Of a DNA stretch of 32,842 nt, positions 16,071 to 25,275 are shown piece by piece. Position 1 is the first letter of the stretch; every line of letters begins with the position of its first letter. This stretch comes from Deltaproteobacteria bacterium (lineage in GTDB: Bacteria > Desulfobacterota > Desulfarculia > Adiutricales > Adiutricaceae): contig JAITII010000094.1 in NCBI GenBank assembly GCA_031279515.1, forward strand, positions 1 to 32,842, written 5' to 3'. Below the pieces are notes generated by a model that was not told where the DNA came from, searched no databases, and saw only the letters and a program-made list of their open reading frames with translations. Position numbers and translations under genes: made by a program.

Positions 16071-16703
16071 CTAGGGTTTTTTTTCTGGGATGAAGTCCAC
16101 TATAGGTAGTATTTCTCTTGTGGGAAGGGAAACATTGTCTTCAATGTCAATCATGGAATTTATGACATATACTTTAGGGTAAAGAAGGATGTTTGCGGCT
16201 TTTATGGGGTAAGTAAAAACCTTCTTTTGTTTGAGATAGAATTCTCTTTTTGTTCCAGAGTGGATATAGTGGAGAGGGGTCCAAAAGGCCCCGTCTTCAT
16301 CTTCAAAAACTAGGTTGGAGTTGGAAGTATTAGTTACAAATGAATTTTGGATGAGAATAGCGTCATCGGCCTTAGAAAATAAACGAATTTTCTCTAATAT
16401 ATGCCTATCGTTCAATTTAAAAATGAAATCTATATTCTTGACGGCAACTAGGGCTAAGGAAGTAATTTTTGGTATGGTGTAAGGCATTAGGCCTATGGAA
16501 ATGATATTCTCGTCATATAAAATAGTGCATTTGTGCATGCCCTTGGAGGGAGGGTCAGGTAATTGCCTTCTTAAGGTGGACTGGATGAAAGGCTTATGAA
16601 AAAAGTACCTCACAGTGCGGTCAATGCGTATGGCATGACCTTCCAGGTTGAAGTACTGGCCATCTAAGGCCTTGATTTCTTCGACAAAAAGTGGTTTAGA
16701 CAT
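16071..16703 (-). CDS. Class IV aminotransferase-like protein (PabC/IlvE superfamily)
   Basis: 210 residues from the ATG at 16703; a TTG at 16721 would add 6. It resembles the short class IV PLP enzymes that include 4-amino-4-deoxychorismate lyase and branched-chain aminotransferases. The start, PLFVEEIKALDGQYFNLEGHAIRIDRT, fits the family's E-(T/x)-I-x-x-x-x-G-x-x-x-N-L-x-x-H-x-x-R opening. NSFVTNTSNSNLVFEDEDGAFWTP matches the E/N-x-x-x-T-x-x-S-x-S-N phosphate-binding strand. The PLP lysine is probably in IFKLNDRHIL. Substrate not predictable; folate synthesis would be the simplest role. Alone on the minus strand. The protein ends EKKP then TAG; read-through would add about 11 residues. Confidence 0.65.
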   Translation of the reverse strand: MSKPLFVEEIKALDGQYFNLEGHAIRIDRTVRYFFHKPFIQSTLRRQLPDPPSKGMHKCTILYDENIISIGLMPYTIPKITSLALVAVKNIDFIFKLNDRHILEKIRLFSKADDAILIQNSFVTNTSNSNLVFEDEDGAFWTPLHYIHSGTKREFYLKQKKVFTYPIKAANILLYPKVYVINSMIDIEDNVSLPTREILPIVDFIPEKKP

Positions 16704-17164
16704 TGGTAAGGCTTTTTTCAAACTTACGGATTGTATCTATACTACCTAGCACAAATACGATGATTTATGTAGCTTAAGGGCTAAAAGCTATCTTTTTCGC
16801 CCCTCCCATGCCCGGTGCGAAAGTCTCCAAGGTACTTGGGATAGCTATGGACCAAAAAAAGTTACCTATAAATATACCAATTTGTGTCAAATGGGGCAAA
16901 TGGCTAATAAAATCCCTTTTTAGAGGTGTTGGGTAATTCTATTTGCCCCACTTCCCGTAAACAGCCCCAGTTATAGCTTAGAGGCATAAAAATGGATTTT
17001 AGGGTCCTTGCCGCAGATAACCGCCCTAGCAGCCTAAATTTGTATCCAAGATAGCCGTCTTGGGGATTGGGAGATTGACTCCCATTGGGCCTTCCTGAGA
17101 GAGGGATTATGGGCTATTAGCATTAATTAAACTAGTCAATCCCGGGCTGGTAGATAGGCTGAAT
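16704..17164. other. Gene-free stretch with small hairpins
   Basis: About 460 bases. CCAAGATAGCCGTCTTGG (17046-17063) is a small hairpin, and TGGGAG/CTCCCA can pair near 17075-17092; either could end the minus-strand transcript of the large gene beginning at 19144. Nothing coding is seen. Confidence 0.4.
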
Positions 17165-19144
17165 TTATTCCTCGGCTGCTTGGGCAGGGGAATCGGACTC
17201 TGAAAGGTTTTCCTCATTAATGCTTTCCTCATCCGTCGAGGGCTCTTGGGGGGCTTCAGGCTCTGGCTCTGGGGTAGGCTCAGGGGCATCATTTACTGAG
17301 CTATTAAAAGAGATGGGTACAACATTTCCGTTGTTGGCAGAAAGGGTAAATCGTAAGGAATTATAGAAGCCAGCCTTATCGTCTCCATATTGCTCGCGCA
17401 GGGAATAGGACAAGGGGATGAGAGGATTCATGCTTAAGGTCAAGGAATTGGGGTTATCAATAAAAGTACCTGTGAGGGCAATTATATCGCTACTAGTATC
17501 CAGGAAACTGCTCCAGTTGTCCTGGATTAAGTTGGCTATATTGTTTTTAAGGCGAGCCTTGAACTCTTCCACAGTCATATTCGGCACAAGTGAGGTCTGA
17601 TAGTTCTGGAATTTGCTCATAAAGGAATTGTCAGTATAGGTAAGCTTCAATACTTTTATGAAAGCGTTGGAAAGGTCACCGCCGTAACTAAGATAAAAGA
17701 GGAGATCTAAGTCTATTGTTCCGAGGGCATCAATGATTGAGGGGTCTATGTTCCCAAATTCCACAGATCCACTGAAAGAACCCAGGTCTGTCACAGTGAA
17801 GTCGGTAAGGTTTACAGTGAGGGCCCCTAGGGTGGTATCCGACTTTAAGTCTAGGGTCATCTGCATATTGAAGGCTGGTATATTCAGGTAGGTAAAAAAG
17901 TTTAAAAAGGGACTTTCCGGTAGGTTTTGGGAGTTTAGCTTTTTGGACGGGACAAAGCTTATGCCCGTTGCCGTGATGGTACCAGTGGGCAAGGTTAAAA
18001 CTGTAAAGGGACCTTGGAAGGTGAGTTCCTGGATGCTCACGCTGCCTTCTATACCTTTATCAATGGTCAAGTTGTTTATTTTGCCGTTGTTTAAGGAGAC
18101 AGGGAGGGTAATGATGTCGGAGAGTCTGTCCATTTCCTCGAAAATCCTGGATAGACTTGGATAGTAAGTGTCTGTGGCTAGACGATCCACTACGCCTTTA
18201 GCTCTCATTAAAAGGGTTTCGAGATTCAATTGGCTTGCCTCAGAGCTCGTTACCGTTAAGATTTGCTTAAGACTTGGGTTGTTGGGGTCGGTCACTGTTA
18301 TAGAGAGGTTATTGGTGAGCCATTGACCAAAGAGTGCCCCTTGAGAGACGGAATCGAGCTTGATTAAGGCTAAAGAGACTGAAAAATACTCTGTCCCGGC
18401 TGTAGTGGCCTTAAACTTGAGGTCGCTCACTTCAAATTGAGGGGTAGTGATATTTAAAGCTATATCCAGGATATCTGTGGGATCCTGTATTTCTGTACCT
18501 AATGTGGGGGTCTTAAGGTTGATTTTAGCTATAGTAAGGGTTTTGATGTCCCCAGTAGAAGGGGTATTAATTTGGTTAGAGGTAGAGGATTCACTTTTTG
18601 TAAGGCCAGTAACTTCAAGAGATTCTAAAGTGAGACTTTTGATAAGCCCCGGGATTCCTGGAGGCAAATCAGCTGGACCAGCCAAAAGGCCTGGGCTTAT
18701 GAGGTTAAGGTTGTCGATAACTAGGGTGCTAGTCCTGGCGCCTTTGGTTTTCTGGAGGTTAAAGCCCGTAACAATCAAGCTTTTGCCTAAGGTAACGGCA
18801 GAATGGTTTTTCCAGTCTTTCAGCTCACTTAGATCGGGGAAGGTCTGGAAAAAGGAGCCATTAAAGGCAATGGTGTCAATATTTATTGTGTAGTCGCCCT
18901 GGCGGGGTAAATGGGTTGGGGACTCATCCTTTATGGATAAGTTCAGGCCCTCTACTTTAAAGGGGCCGCACAGGGAGAAACTGTGGTCCTTTGCACTCCA
19001 GTTGCCTTCCCCAAAGGTGTTGTTTAGGGCAGCAGAGAAAGAGTTCCAGGCTTTATTCCCTAGGAAACTATTGGCGCCAAAATATCCGCCGATGAGTATA
19101 ACAACTACAATGAGAACTGTGATGAAGAATTTTTTGAAGTTCAT
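17165..19144 (-). CDS. Large membrane-anchored periplasmic protein of unknown function
   Basis: 659 residues. One N-terminal membrane segment (FFITVLIVVVILIGGYFGA) anchors a long domain rich in alternating polar/hydrophobic strands with many Thr, Asn and Leu (for example TINIDTIAFNGSFF, SLTLESLEVTGL, DIALNITTPQFEVSDL). This layout resembles AsmA-like or DUF945-like envelope proteins that span the periplasm, but no diagnostic motif is recognised and the link is loose. The last 40 residues form an acidic Pro/Glu/Ser tail (EPTPEPEPEAPQEP...), probably disordered. ATG start; no strong ribosome site is seen. It stands alone between gene-free stretches, so context gives no role. Confidence 0.7.
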   Translation of the reverse strand: MNFKKFFITVLIVVVILIGGYFGANSFLGNKAWNSFSAALNNTFGEGNWSAKDHSFSLCGPFKVEGLNLSIKDESPTHLPRQGDYTINIDTIAFNGSFFQTFPDLSELKDWKNHSAVTLGKSLIVTGFNLQKTKGARTSTLVIDNLNLISPGLLAGPADLPPGIPGLIKSLTLESLEVTGLTKSESSTSNQINTPSTGDIKTLTIAKINLKTPTLGTEIQDPTDILDIALNITTPQFEVSDLKFKATTAGTEYFSVSLALIKLDSVSQGALFGQWLTNNLSITVTDPNNPSLKQILTVTSSEASQLNLETLLMRAKGVVDRLATDTYYPSLSRIFEEMDRLSDIITLPVSLNNGKINNLTIDKGIEGSVSIQELTFQGPFTVLTLPTGTITATGISFVPSKKLNSQNLPESPFLNFFTYLNIPAFNMQMTLDLKSDTTLGALTVNLTDFTVTDLGSFSGSVEFGNIDPSIIDALGTIDLDLLFYLSYGGDLSNAFIKVLKLTYTDNSFMSKFQNYQTSLVPNMTVEEFKARLKNNIANLIQDNWSSFLDTSSDIIALTGTFIDNPNSLTLSMNPLIPLSYSLREQYGDDKAGFYNSLRFTLSANNGNVVPISFNSSVNDAPEPTPEPEPEAPQEPSTDEESINEENLSESDSPAQAAEE

Positions 19145-19386
19145 TAAGGGCCCTGCTCTTGAAATAAGATTATTGATGGGTGGTTGAAATCAAGAGTGTG
19201 AGAATTCTATTAAAAGCAAATAATTTATCCTGTTTTTTAACTATTTAATTAATAAATGGTATAATTAGATATATTAAAAATATTATTAAGGAAATTATTC
19301 TGCTTCCCAGAAGGCTAAAAACCTCGTGATTTATAACCACCAAAAGTACTTTGTACTAAGGATATATAAGATAAAGAGATGGCAAA

Positions 19387-19527
19387 ATGAGGATTACGGC
19401 CAAATCGACAAGCGATTATAGCAGCATTTTTAACAACAAACAACGGATAAATAGCCTCGTAACATCTTTTAAGGTAATTTTCCTTTTAGAGGGTAAAGCC
19501 ATAAAAACAACAGCTGGAAGATTATAA
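19387..19527 (+). CDS. Possible 46-residue small protein
   Basis: ATG to TAA reading MRITAKSTSDYSSIFNNKQ and on to LEGKAIKTTAGRL. Composition is protein-like, but the ribosome site is weak (AGAGATGG) and there is no family match. It could be a chance frame or a remnant. Confidence 0.2.
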   Translation: MRITAKSTSDYSSIFNNKQRINSLVTSFKVIFLLEGKAIKTTAGRL

Positions 19528-20253
19528 TATGGGATGGGACTATTAGCTTTAGTGCGGGGAGTGGATAATTTTCCCACAGAATATTTGCTTATTTAGAATA
19601 GATCGCGGGTAAAAAAGACCTGTATAAGCAGAGATATCACCCCTTCATACTATATAGTGCAGAAATTGCCGTATATTACCACTAAATATTCTATATCTGT
19701 TTTCATCTGGAATGTTTGGAGACCTTTTACGTACATCAAACTTTGATAAGATAATAAGTATTATTAGTATTTTATCAAGTTAAAAAGAATTATTGCAGAA
19801 TTTTTATATATAAAAATATCTAAAATTATTTTTTTATATCTTAGTTCATATTTTTAGATTAAATTATATCCAGAAAAAAAATCACACTTTGTGCGCCGTC
19901 ATCAATCTTTGCATTAAAGAGAAAATTTAAAGGTCTTCATGCGGAATTGCCCAACATAATGGGTATGGAAAAAAATAAAGTGCTAAAAATGGTGTTTTAA
20001 TAGAAATTTTTGACTTTGGGTTTTCTAAAGTTTTTCATAATTTGTGCTTGTCTAGATGACTCATTTTCTAAAAGAGTGCTGAAAAGAAGTAAAAAAACCG
20101 GCATCGAGTTAAAACCAAAAGTATTTCCCTAATTCTAAAAAAAAGAGAAGTATCAACATGGGGGCGCCAAATGAAATATAAAACTACATATAGTAGAGCT
20201 AAAAGAATTTTTTTAAAAGTTCGACTGTAGGCATCTTAGAAAGTTTTTGTGGG

Positions 20254-20282
20254 TTGACAAATGTGGTATGTTCAGTCAAAAT
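20254..20282 (+). promoter_or_regulatory. Possible promoter upstream of an orphan terminator
   Basis: TTGACA at 20254-20259 with a weak -10 (CAAAAT) 17 bases later. It lies about 250 bases before the terminator at 20535-20570. Confidence 0.35.
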
Positions 20283-20534
20283 AATCTTGCTGTTTGGTGA
20301 CATCGTATTTATTTAAAGGGGAGCCCTAAAACCAGGGGTTTAATTATTCTTGTTATGAGCTTTGATTTTTTCACGAAAACATTTCACTCCAGTTAGGTTG
20401 GAGTTAGAGTGTTAACTTTCCTAGACGCCCCAGACAATTCCAGCCAGAGCGCATACTGTTTAAGGCAATTTTTATCGTTATCTCTTGTAAGCTCTTTCGG
20501 AAGGGTCTCTTTTAGCTTAATGTTTTATGAATTT

Positions 20535-20570
20535 CCTAATCATTAGATATTAATGGTTAGGTTTTTTTTT
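20535..20570 (+). terminator. Strong rho-independent terminator without a visible gene
   Basis: CCTAATCATTA (20535-20545) pairs with TAATGGTTAGG (20551-20561) with one G-T pair and loop GATAT, followed by nine T. No upstream coding sequence on this strand. Confidence 0.75.
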
Positions 20571-21002
20571 GCAAAAAGGCTGAAGTTTAGGCTAGGGTAT
20601 AATTAACCTCTTTAGAAAGATTTGCTTACTATAGGTATTTTTCTGGATTTGCATCATATTTTGGTAAGCTGAGTCATTTTCTGCTCAAAATTTTAGGTCA
20701 TAAGGTAAAAAGTCCTGTATAACTTGTGAGGATAATAATTACAGCTATGTGAAGACCAAAAAAATTTCATTGGTGCTAAATATTGTGGTAAGCTCACACG
20801 TTGAATTATTAGAGAATTTTTACCCTTTGATCGTAAATGAGCGAGGAAAAAGTGCTTGTTCGTAAGGAGTAAATTACCTTGATTTATAGGCTCGAAATAC
20901 AATTATTTTAATTATTCAATTCTTAAATCACTCAATTTAACTAATCAAGTTAAAGGTGATTTATAGACAAAAACACCTGTTTTTAATACAAGGAGAAAAA
21001 TC

Positions 21003-23102
21003 ATGGTGGGAAGGTATTTGTCGATTATTTTGGGTGTTCTTGTCATGGCTATGGCCATGACTATTGCTTCCCCTACGGCCCTATTGGCCCAGGAAGCTGA
21101 AATAGATAATATCTTGGATGTACTGGTTGTGACCGCTTTTAGAGGACTAGAAAGAGCTAGGGAAGTCAGCCAGCCCATAGAGGTCATCTCAAGTGAAGAA
21201 ATCAAAGGTTCAACGGGAAAAGATCTTTCAGATATTCTTGGAAGTCATGGCATACAGATAGACTACCAGAATACTAGAAATTATGGAAACGTGACAATTA
21301 CAATGAGAGGATTGACCACTTCGACCCATGGAAGCGATTTGTTCAGTGAAATTCTCATTCTGTTAAATGGCAGACGTATTGGCATGGATACTATTTCTTT
21401 GGTAGGTATGGACAACGTAGATCGTATTGAGGTAATTCGTGGTCCTGGTGCTATGCAGTATGGTTCAGCTGGCATGGGTGGGGTTATCAATATTATTACA
21501 AAGCGTGGCAAAGAGGTGCCAGAGGGTAAAATAGAAGTTGGTATGGGAACTGATGAGTATTATAAAACCAACCTATTTGCCTCCGGGAGAGCTGACAAGC
21601 TGGATGTTGCCTTTGGCATGTCCTTTTCCAAAAGCGGAAGTTATTCAGATGCAGAAAACAACCTAATCGAAAATTCTGGTGTTGGGAGCCAGATAGGATT
21701 CTATGGTAATTTTGGATGGAATTTTGATGAGTACAATAGAGTGGGCTTAAATATTACAGGTGCTCATGTTAATCGCGGCGGTACTGGTTCAACTGGAGTC
21801 CTTACCACGGGACCAGAAGACTATCGAAATCATCCTTACAGAGAGGCACAGTGGAAGAAGACGGATTCAGCTGATTTGCTCTATGAGGGCCAAACCCAAT
21901 CTGGTGAGTTTACCTGGCTGGGGAGATATTTTTACGGAGAATCATCATATTATACTCTAAGAACCTTTGAGGGCCTTCCAGCAGGATTGCCCTCGGATTA
22001 TCTCACTACAAAGTCAGAATTTAAAAATCAAGGGGCCCAGGCGCAAATCTCCTGGAACCAAGGTATCTTTCATCTTACCGCTGGCATGGATTGGCTAAAG
22101 CTAAACATGAGACAACGCCAGACACTTTTACCTTATGTCACAGCTGACAGGAGGTCAGACGCGAATAGCGTATTTACCAATTTCGGCGGATTTTTACTTG
22201 GAAGGGTAAATCTATTAACCGATAATAATTTGGTAATTTCAGGTGGAATTCGCTACGATTCTTATGACATAGACATTGATAGCCTCGTTAGAGGAGCTCC
22301 AAGAGAAATAGAACCTAAGTCCTATGAAAAATTCATCCCTTCTATAGGAATAGCCTATTCGCCTATAGAAGAATTGAAGCTGCGTGTAAATTACGCCAAA
22401 GCATATCGCGTTCCAACTCCTAGAGAGCTTATCGGAAACTTTTTTATGGGGAGTACGCTATATGTAGGAAATCCTAATCTTGAACCCGAAGAAAACGGCA
22501 CCTTAGATTTAGGATTTGATCTGCAGTGGGGGAACTTTGCAGCCACTGTGAGTTATTTTCGTTCAAAGGTTAAAAACTATATTGGCACAGAAGTACTCCC
22601 AGAAGGCACAGGATATATCAATATTCCTGATGTAAATATTAACGGCTTTGAGGTTTCCTGGCGCTTTAATATTGCTAGACAACTTGGTTGGGACTTTGAT
22701 CTGTCGCCCTACATGTATTACACCCATCTCTTAGACTATGAAACTCCTGATGGGAAAAAGCTTGCCAATTTAGATCAAACGACCTTGGCAGGCGGGCTTG
22801 ATATTTACTCGGAAGAGTATGGGTTATCGGCCCAAATTAAGGCAACCTATCACGGCATGCCTGAAATTACTTCTTTCCGCACCCAAGCTAAGTCATCTGG
22901 GAGAGGCGGAGCAACTGTTTGGGATGTATCCTTAACCAAAGTTTTGTATGAGTTTGGAGACGCGAGTGATATCAGCCTGAAACTAGGCATAGACAATCTA
23001 ACCAATAAACTCTATGAAGTCGGAGCCGTATCAGCCACAGCTGCCCCGGATTATGGGTCAGGACGCACTTTCTACCTAGGACTCGTATATAATATGGATT
23101 AA
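21003..23102 (+). CDS. TonB-dependent outer-membrane receptor
   Basis: 699 residues. Imports a scarce ligand across the outer membrane using TonB-ExbBD energy. Signal peptide ends near LLAQ; TonB-box-like ILDVLVVTAF; plug domain about 50-165 with EVISSEEI, SDILGSHGIQI, TMRGL, LLNGRR, VDRIEVIRGPGAMQYGSAGMGGVINIITKRG; then a 22-strand-type barrel with VNYAKAYRVPTPRELIGNFF and the final strand GRTFYLGLVYNMD. Ligand not predictable; size and plug resemble BtuB/siderophore receptors. ATG with AAGGAG 7 bases upstream. A strong terminator follows. It stands next to a corrinoid-dependent methyltransferase operon, so cobamide uptake is an attractive guess, though no cobalamin riboswitch was found upstream. 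Confidence 0.92.
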   Translation: MVGRYLSIILGVLVMAMAMTIASPTALLAQEAEIDNILDVLVVTAFRGLERAREVSQPIEVISSEEIKGSTGKDLSDILGSHGIQIDYQNTRNYGNVTITMRGLTTSTHGSDLFSEILILLNGRRIGMDTISLVGMDNVDRIEVIRGPGAMQYGSAGMGGVINIITKRGKEVPEGKIEVGMGTDEYYKTNLFASGRADKLDVAFGMSFSKSGSYSDAENNLIENSGVGSQIGFYGNFGWNFDEYNRVGLNITGAHVNRGGTGSTGVLTTGPEDYRNHPYREAQWKKTDSADLLYEGQTQSGEFTWLGRYFYGESSYYTLRTFEGLPAGLPSDYLTTKSEFKNQGAQAQISWNQGIFHLTAGMDWLKLNMRQRQTLLPYVTADRRSDANSVFTNFGGFLLGRVNLLTDNNLVISGGIRYDSYDIDIDSLVRGAPREIEPKSYEKFIPSIGIAYSPIEELKLRVNYAKAYRVPTPRELIGNFFMGSTLYVGNPNLEPEENGTLDLGFDLQWGNFAATVSYFRSKVKNYIGTEVLPEGTGYINIPDVNINGFEVSWRFNIARQLGWDFDLSPYMYYTHLLDYETPDGKKLANLDQTTLAGGLDIYSEEYGLSAQIKATYHGMPEITSFRTQAKSSGRGGATVWDVSLTKVLYEFGDASDISLKLGIDNLTNKLYEVGAVSATAAPDYGSGRTFYLGLVYNMD

Positions 23103-23127
23103 TATTAGCCTTACAAAGCTAATTTTA

Positions 23128-23168
23128 CCGGCCTTGAAGAAGCGATTTTTTCAAGGCCGGTTTTTTTT
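23128..23168 (+). terminator. Rho-independent terminator of the TonB receptor
   Basis: CCGGCCTTGAA (23128-23138) pairs perfectly with TTCAAGGCCGG (23150-23160), followed by eight T. Confidence 0.92.
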
Positions 23169-23563
23169 GCCTTTTAAAATGCATCTATTTTATTATATTA
23201 AATGAAAAATAGTATATAGAAAACTTTATACATATAATTAATTATAGATAAAATAATTGACTTAATATATATATGTGTTTAGGGCTATTTCTAAGCTTTT
23301 TACCCTCTTGTTCTTTCTTAGAGCGCGCCTCTTTTCAATTTTAATAAGCTCACTTTCAGAAAAAGCTACTCTTTCGTTTTGTTTTGATTTTTTACATTAC
23401 GAAAATGGTGAAAAAATATTTTTTGCGTTTATAGCAAAACGAAAAAATTTTATTTTCTTTTTTTGCAATTTTTGCCATTCTAAGCTGCCTTGGGTTTTCC
23501 TAAAAGTGGCATGTTTACGTGCTTTGGGGCAGTTAATGGTGCAAAATTTATAAGTGACATGAT

Positions 23564-23579
23564 TGGCCTTTCTATTGCA
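23564..23579 (+). promoter_or_regulatory. Candidate sigma-54 (-24/-12) promoter for mtbBC
   Basis: TGGCCTTTCTATTGCA fits the sigma-54 pattern TGGC-N7-TTGC-(A/T) with exact spacing of the GG and GC pairs. It lies about 275 bases before mtbB, giving a long leader. The A/T-rich 23169-23563 region upstream has a near-palindrome (AAAAAATATTTTTT near 23413) that might bind an activator. The leader itself has no gene. Confidence 0.5.
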
Positions 23580-23806
23580 TATATTCAGAGTGTTTCAAGG
23601 CTTTTGCGTCCCCCCCTGTGAGCATAGTTTACTTGATATTCATTCTATCCAACCCACATCTAGGGCTACTAGTTGGTGACCCGAAAGGCCCACCTCTTTT
23701 TTCCCTCTGCCTTGTGGCATGCCCTGGGATAAAGATAGCCCAGATTCCTTTTTCTCAGTCTTTAGCTCTGACCTAAGGACTATTTGTTCATTGTGAAAAT
23801 TAAGGC

Positions 23807-23830
23807 TGCGGCAAAACTCCTTTTGCCGCA
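23807..23830 (+). other. Perfect hairpin in the mtbB leader
   Basis: TGCGGCAAAA (23807-23816) pairs perfectly with TTTTGCCGCA (23821-23830) around loop CTCC. It ends about 10 bases before the mtbB ribosome site. It lacks a T tract outside the stem, so it may govern translation or mRNA stability rather than end transcription. Confidence 0.6.
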
Positions 23831-23853
23831 AATAGGCCTTTTATGGAGGTAAC

Positions 23854-25242
23854 ATGTCTAAAAATTATACTCGCATGGGCGACGGATCGCCTGTGGAGTT
23901 GACAGACGCAGAACTCAGGAAGGATCTCGAAGATGGCGCCAACGACGCCGCTGACAGAGGCAAAGTTCCTTCACTGACGGAAGAGGACTATAAGTACCTC
24001 ATGGAGTTGTTCCAAAGAAAGGACAGGTTCGTGGGTGTCGACGTAGGTAACGAAGTGGTCCTCACCTATGACGAGGGAACCTTGAAGCTCAAAAGGCACG
24101 CGCTTTTGGAGGACAGGCTCCAGGCCCTTACCATTTACGAAAGGCTCTTCGGTGCAGACACCATAGAGCTGTGTCACGTGGACTACAGCTATAAGCCGGT
24201 CAAGCCCATAGTTGGCTATGAGCAGGGCTCCCTAGAGATGGCCCTCTTGATGACCCACGCTCCGCTTCTGTATGGTGCCATGCCTAACCTGGGGCTCTAC
24301 ACCCAACCGGATGGTCCCTGTCCCAACCCCATGGAGCTCTTGCCCCAGGGGAAGATAAAAGAGGCCAGAGAATCCTATGAGGCCATCATTAAGGATTCGG
24401 TCAAGGACATTGTCTTCGCTTCAGCTGCCATGCACGAGTCCGGTGCGGATGGCATCAACTTTGACACAGTAGGTGCCTCAGGGGATCCAGACTTTTTGGC
24501 ATCCCTTTTGGCCATGGAGCAGCTGACAACGAAGTACCCGGGTATGGCCATTGAAATGGGTATGGCTGGAGAGTTCGTTTTAGGTACACACGGTGACCTT
24601 TACTATGATGGTACCCGCTTGGCGGGTCTCTATCCCCACGGTCAGGTGGTCTTGGCTGAGAAGGCAGGCGCTACCATCTTCGGTCCCGTTGTGAATACCA
24701 ACACGGACCGGAGCATCCCCTGGAACTTGGCGAGGACGGTTGTCTTTGTCAGGGCATGCTCTAAGGCCGCAAAAATTCCTGTACATGCCAACATGGGCAT
24801 GGGTGTGGGAGCCGTACCTGTCTGGGATTACCCACCAGTTGACGTCCTGAGCAGAGCGTCTAAAGCACTTGTGGAGCTTTGTGACCTGGACGGATTGTAG
24901 GTAGGCGTAGGCGACCCCATGGGTATGGCTATTGCGCACGCACAAGCCTCTGGAATGGGAGGTATGAGGACGGCCGGAGATCTGGTTGCCCGGGTACAGC
25001 TTGCAAAGGGCTTGAGAATCCGTGAGGCAAAGCAATACGTAGCGGATAGGCTCCATATTTCCGTCATAGATCTGGTGGACCCGGTCATTATGAGCGAAGT
25101 GCGGGCCGAGTTGGGCTTGGGTATCATGATGCCCCTAGGGAAGACTCCCAAGGGTGTCGAGTGCAAGTTCAACATCGAAAGGCTGTTAGGCTTCGAAATG
25201 AATTGCCTTAAGACCTTCAAGGTCAATGCCGGCCTGGCTTAA
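23854..25242 (+). CDS. mtbB: Dimethylamine:corrinoid methyltransferase MtbB with in-frame amber (pyrrolysine)
   Basis: 462 residues if TAG at 24898-24900 (codon 349) is read as pyrrolysine; archaeal MtbB is about 467 with Pyl at a matching place. It transfers a methyl group from dimethylamine to the corrinoid of MtbC, leaving monomethylamine. Matches across the whole length: RMGDG near the start, GADTIELCHVDYSYKPVKPI, LFYGAMPN-type LYGAMPNLGLY, SGADGINFDT, IEMGMAGEFVLG, LYPHGQ, PVVNTNT, DLDG-Pyl-VGVGDPMGM, AAGDLVAR-type TAGDLVARVQ, and FNIERLLGFEMN. The reading frame continues past the TAG with full similarity, so the TAG is not a gene end. ATG with GGAGGT. The TAA stop precedes mtbC by 33 bases. 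Pyl synthesis genes and tRNA-Pyl are not in this window. Confidence 0.95.
24898..24900 (+). other. Pyrrolysine codon (UAG) of mtbB
   Basis: In-frame TAG between ...VELCDLDGL and VGVGDPMGMAIAHA, the exact context of the active-site pyrrolysine in known MtbB proteins. Known role: Pyl binds and activates the methylamine. The bases just after it (CGACCCCATGGGTATGG) could form a small stem, but no PYLIS-like element can be confirmed by eye. Confidence 0.93.
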
Positions 25243-25275
25243 ATCATAACCACTACCATTTTTGGAGGAAATATT

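Larger units (their letters stand above)
19145..21002. other. Long gene-free stretch before the TonB receptor
   Basis: Almost 1.9 kb with frequent stops in all frames. It holds a possible 46-codon frame (19387-19527), a TTGACA promoter word at 20254 and a strong terminator at 20535-20570 that belongs to no visible gene. It may contain a small RNA or decayed genes. Confidence 0.5.

Noticed and set aside
20386-20404. Minus-strand hairpin with 6-bp stem and loop ACCTAAC, placing CTA where an amber anticodon would lie (possible tRNA-Pyl)
   Set aside because: The base before the anticodon is C instead of T, and no acceptor stem, D arm or T arm can be formed with the flanks.
23275-23553. 92-codon plus-strand frame starting with GTG upstream of mtbB
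   Set aside because: Phe/Leu-rich translation of a T-rich stretch, no ribosome site, no family resemblance.
23560-23853. Cobalamin riboswitch in the mtbB leader or before the TonB receptor
   Set aside because: The conserved B12-box word (GCCACTG) is absent in both regions.
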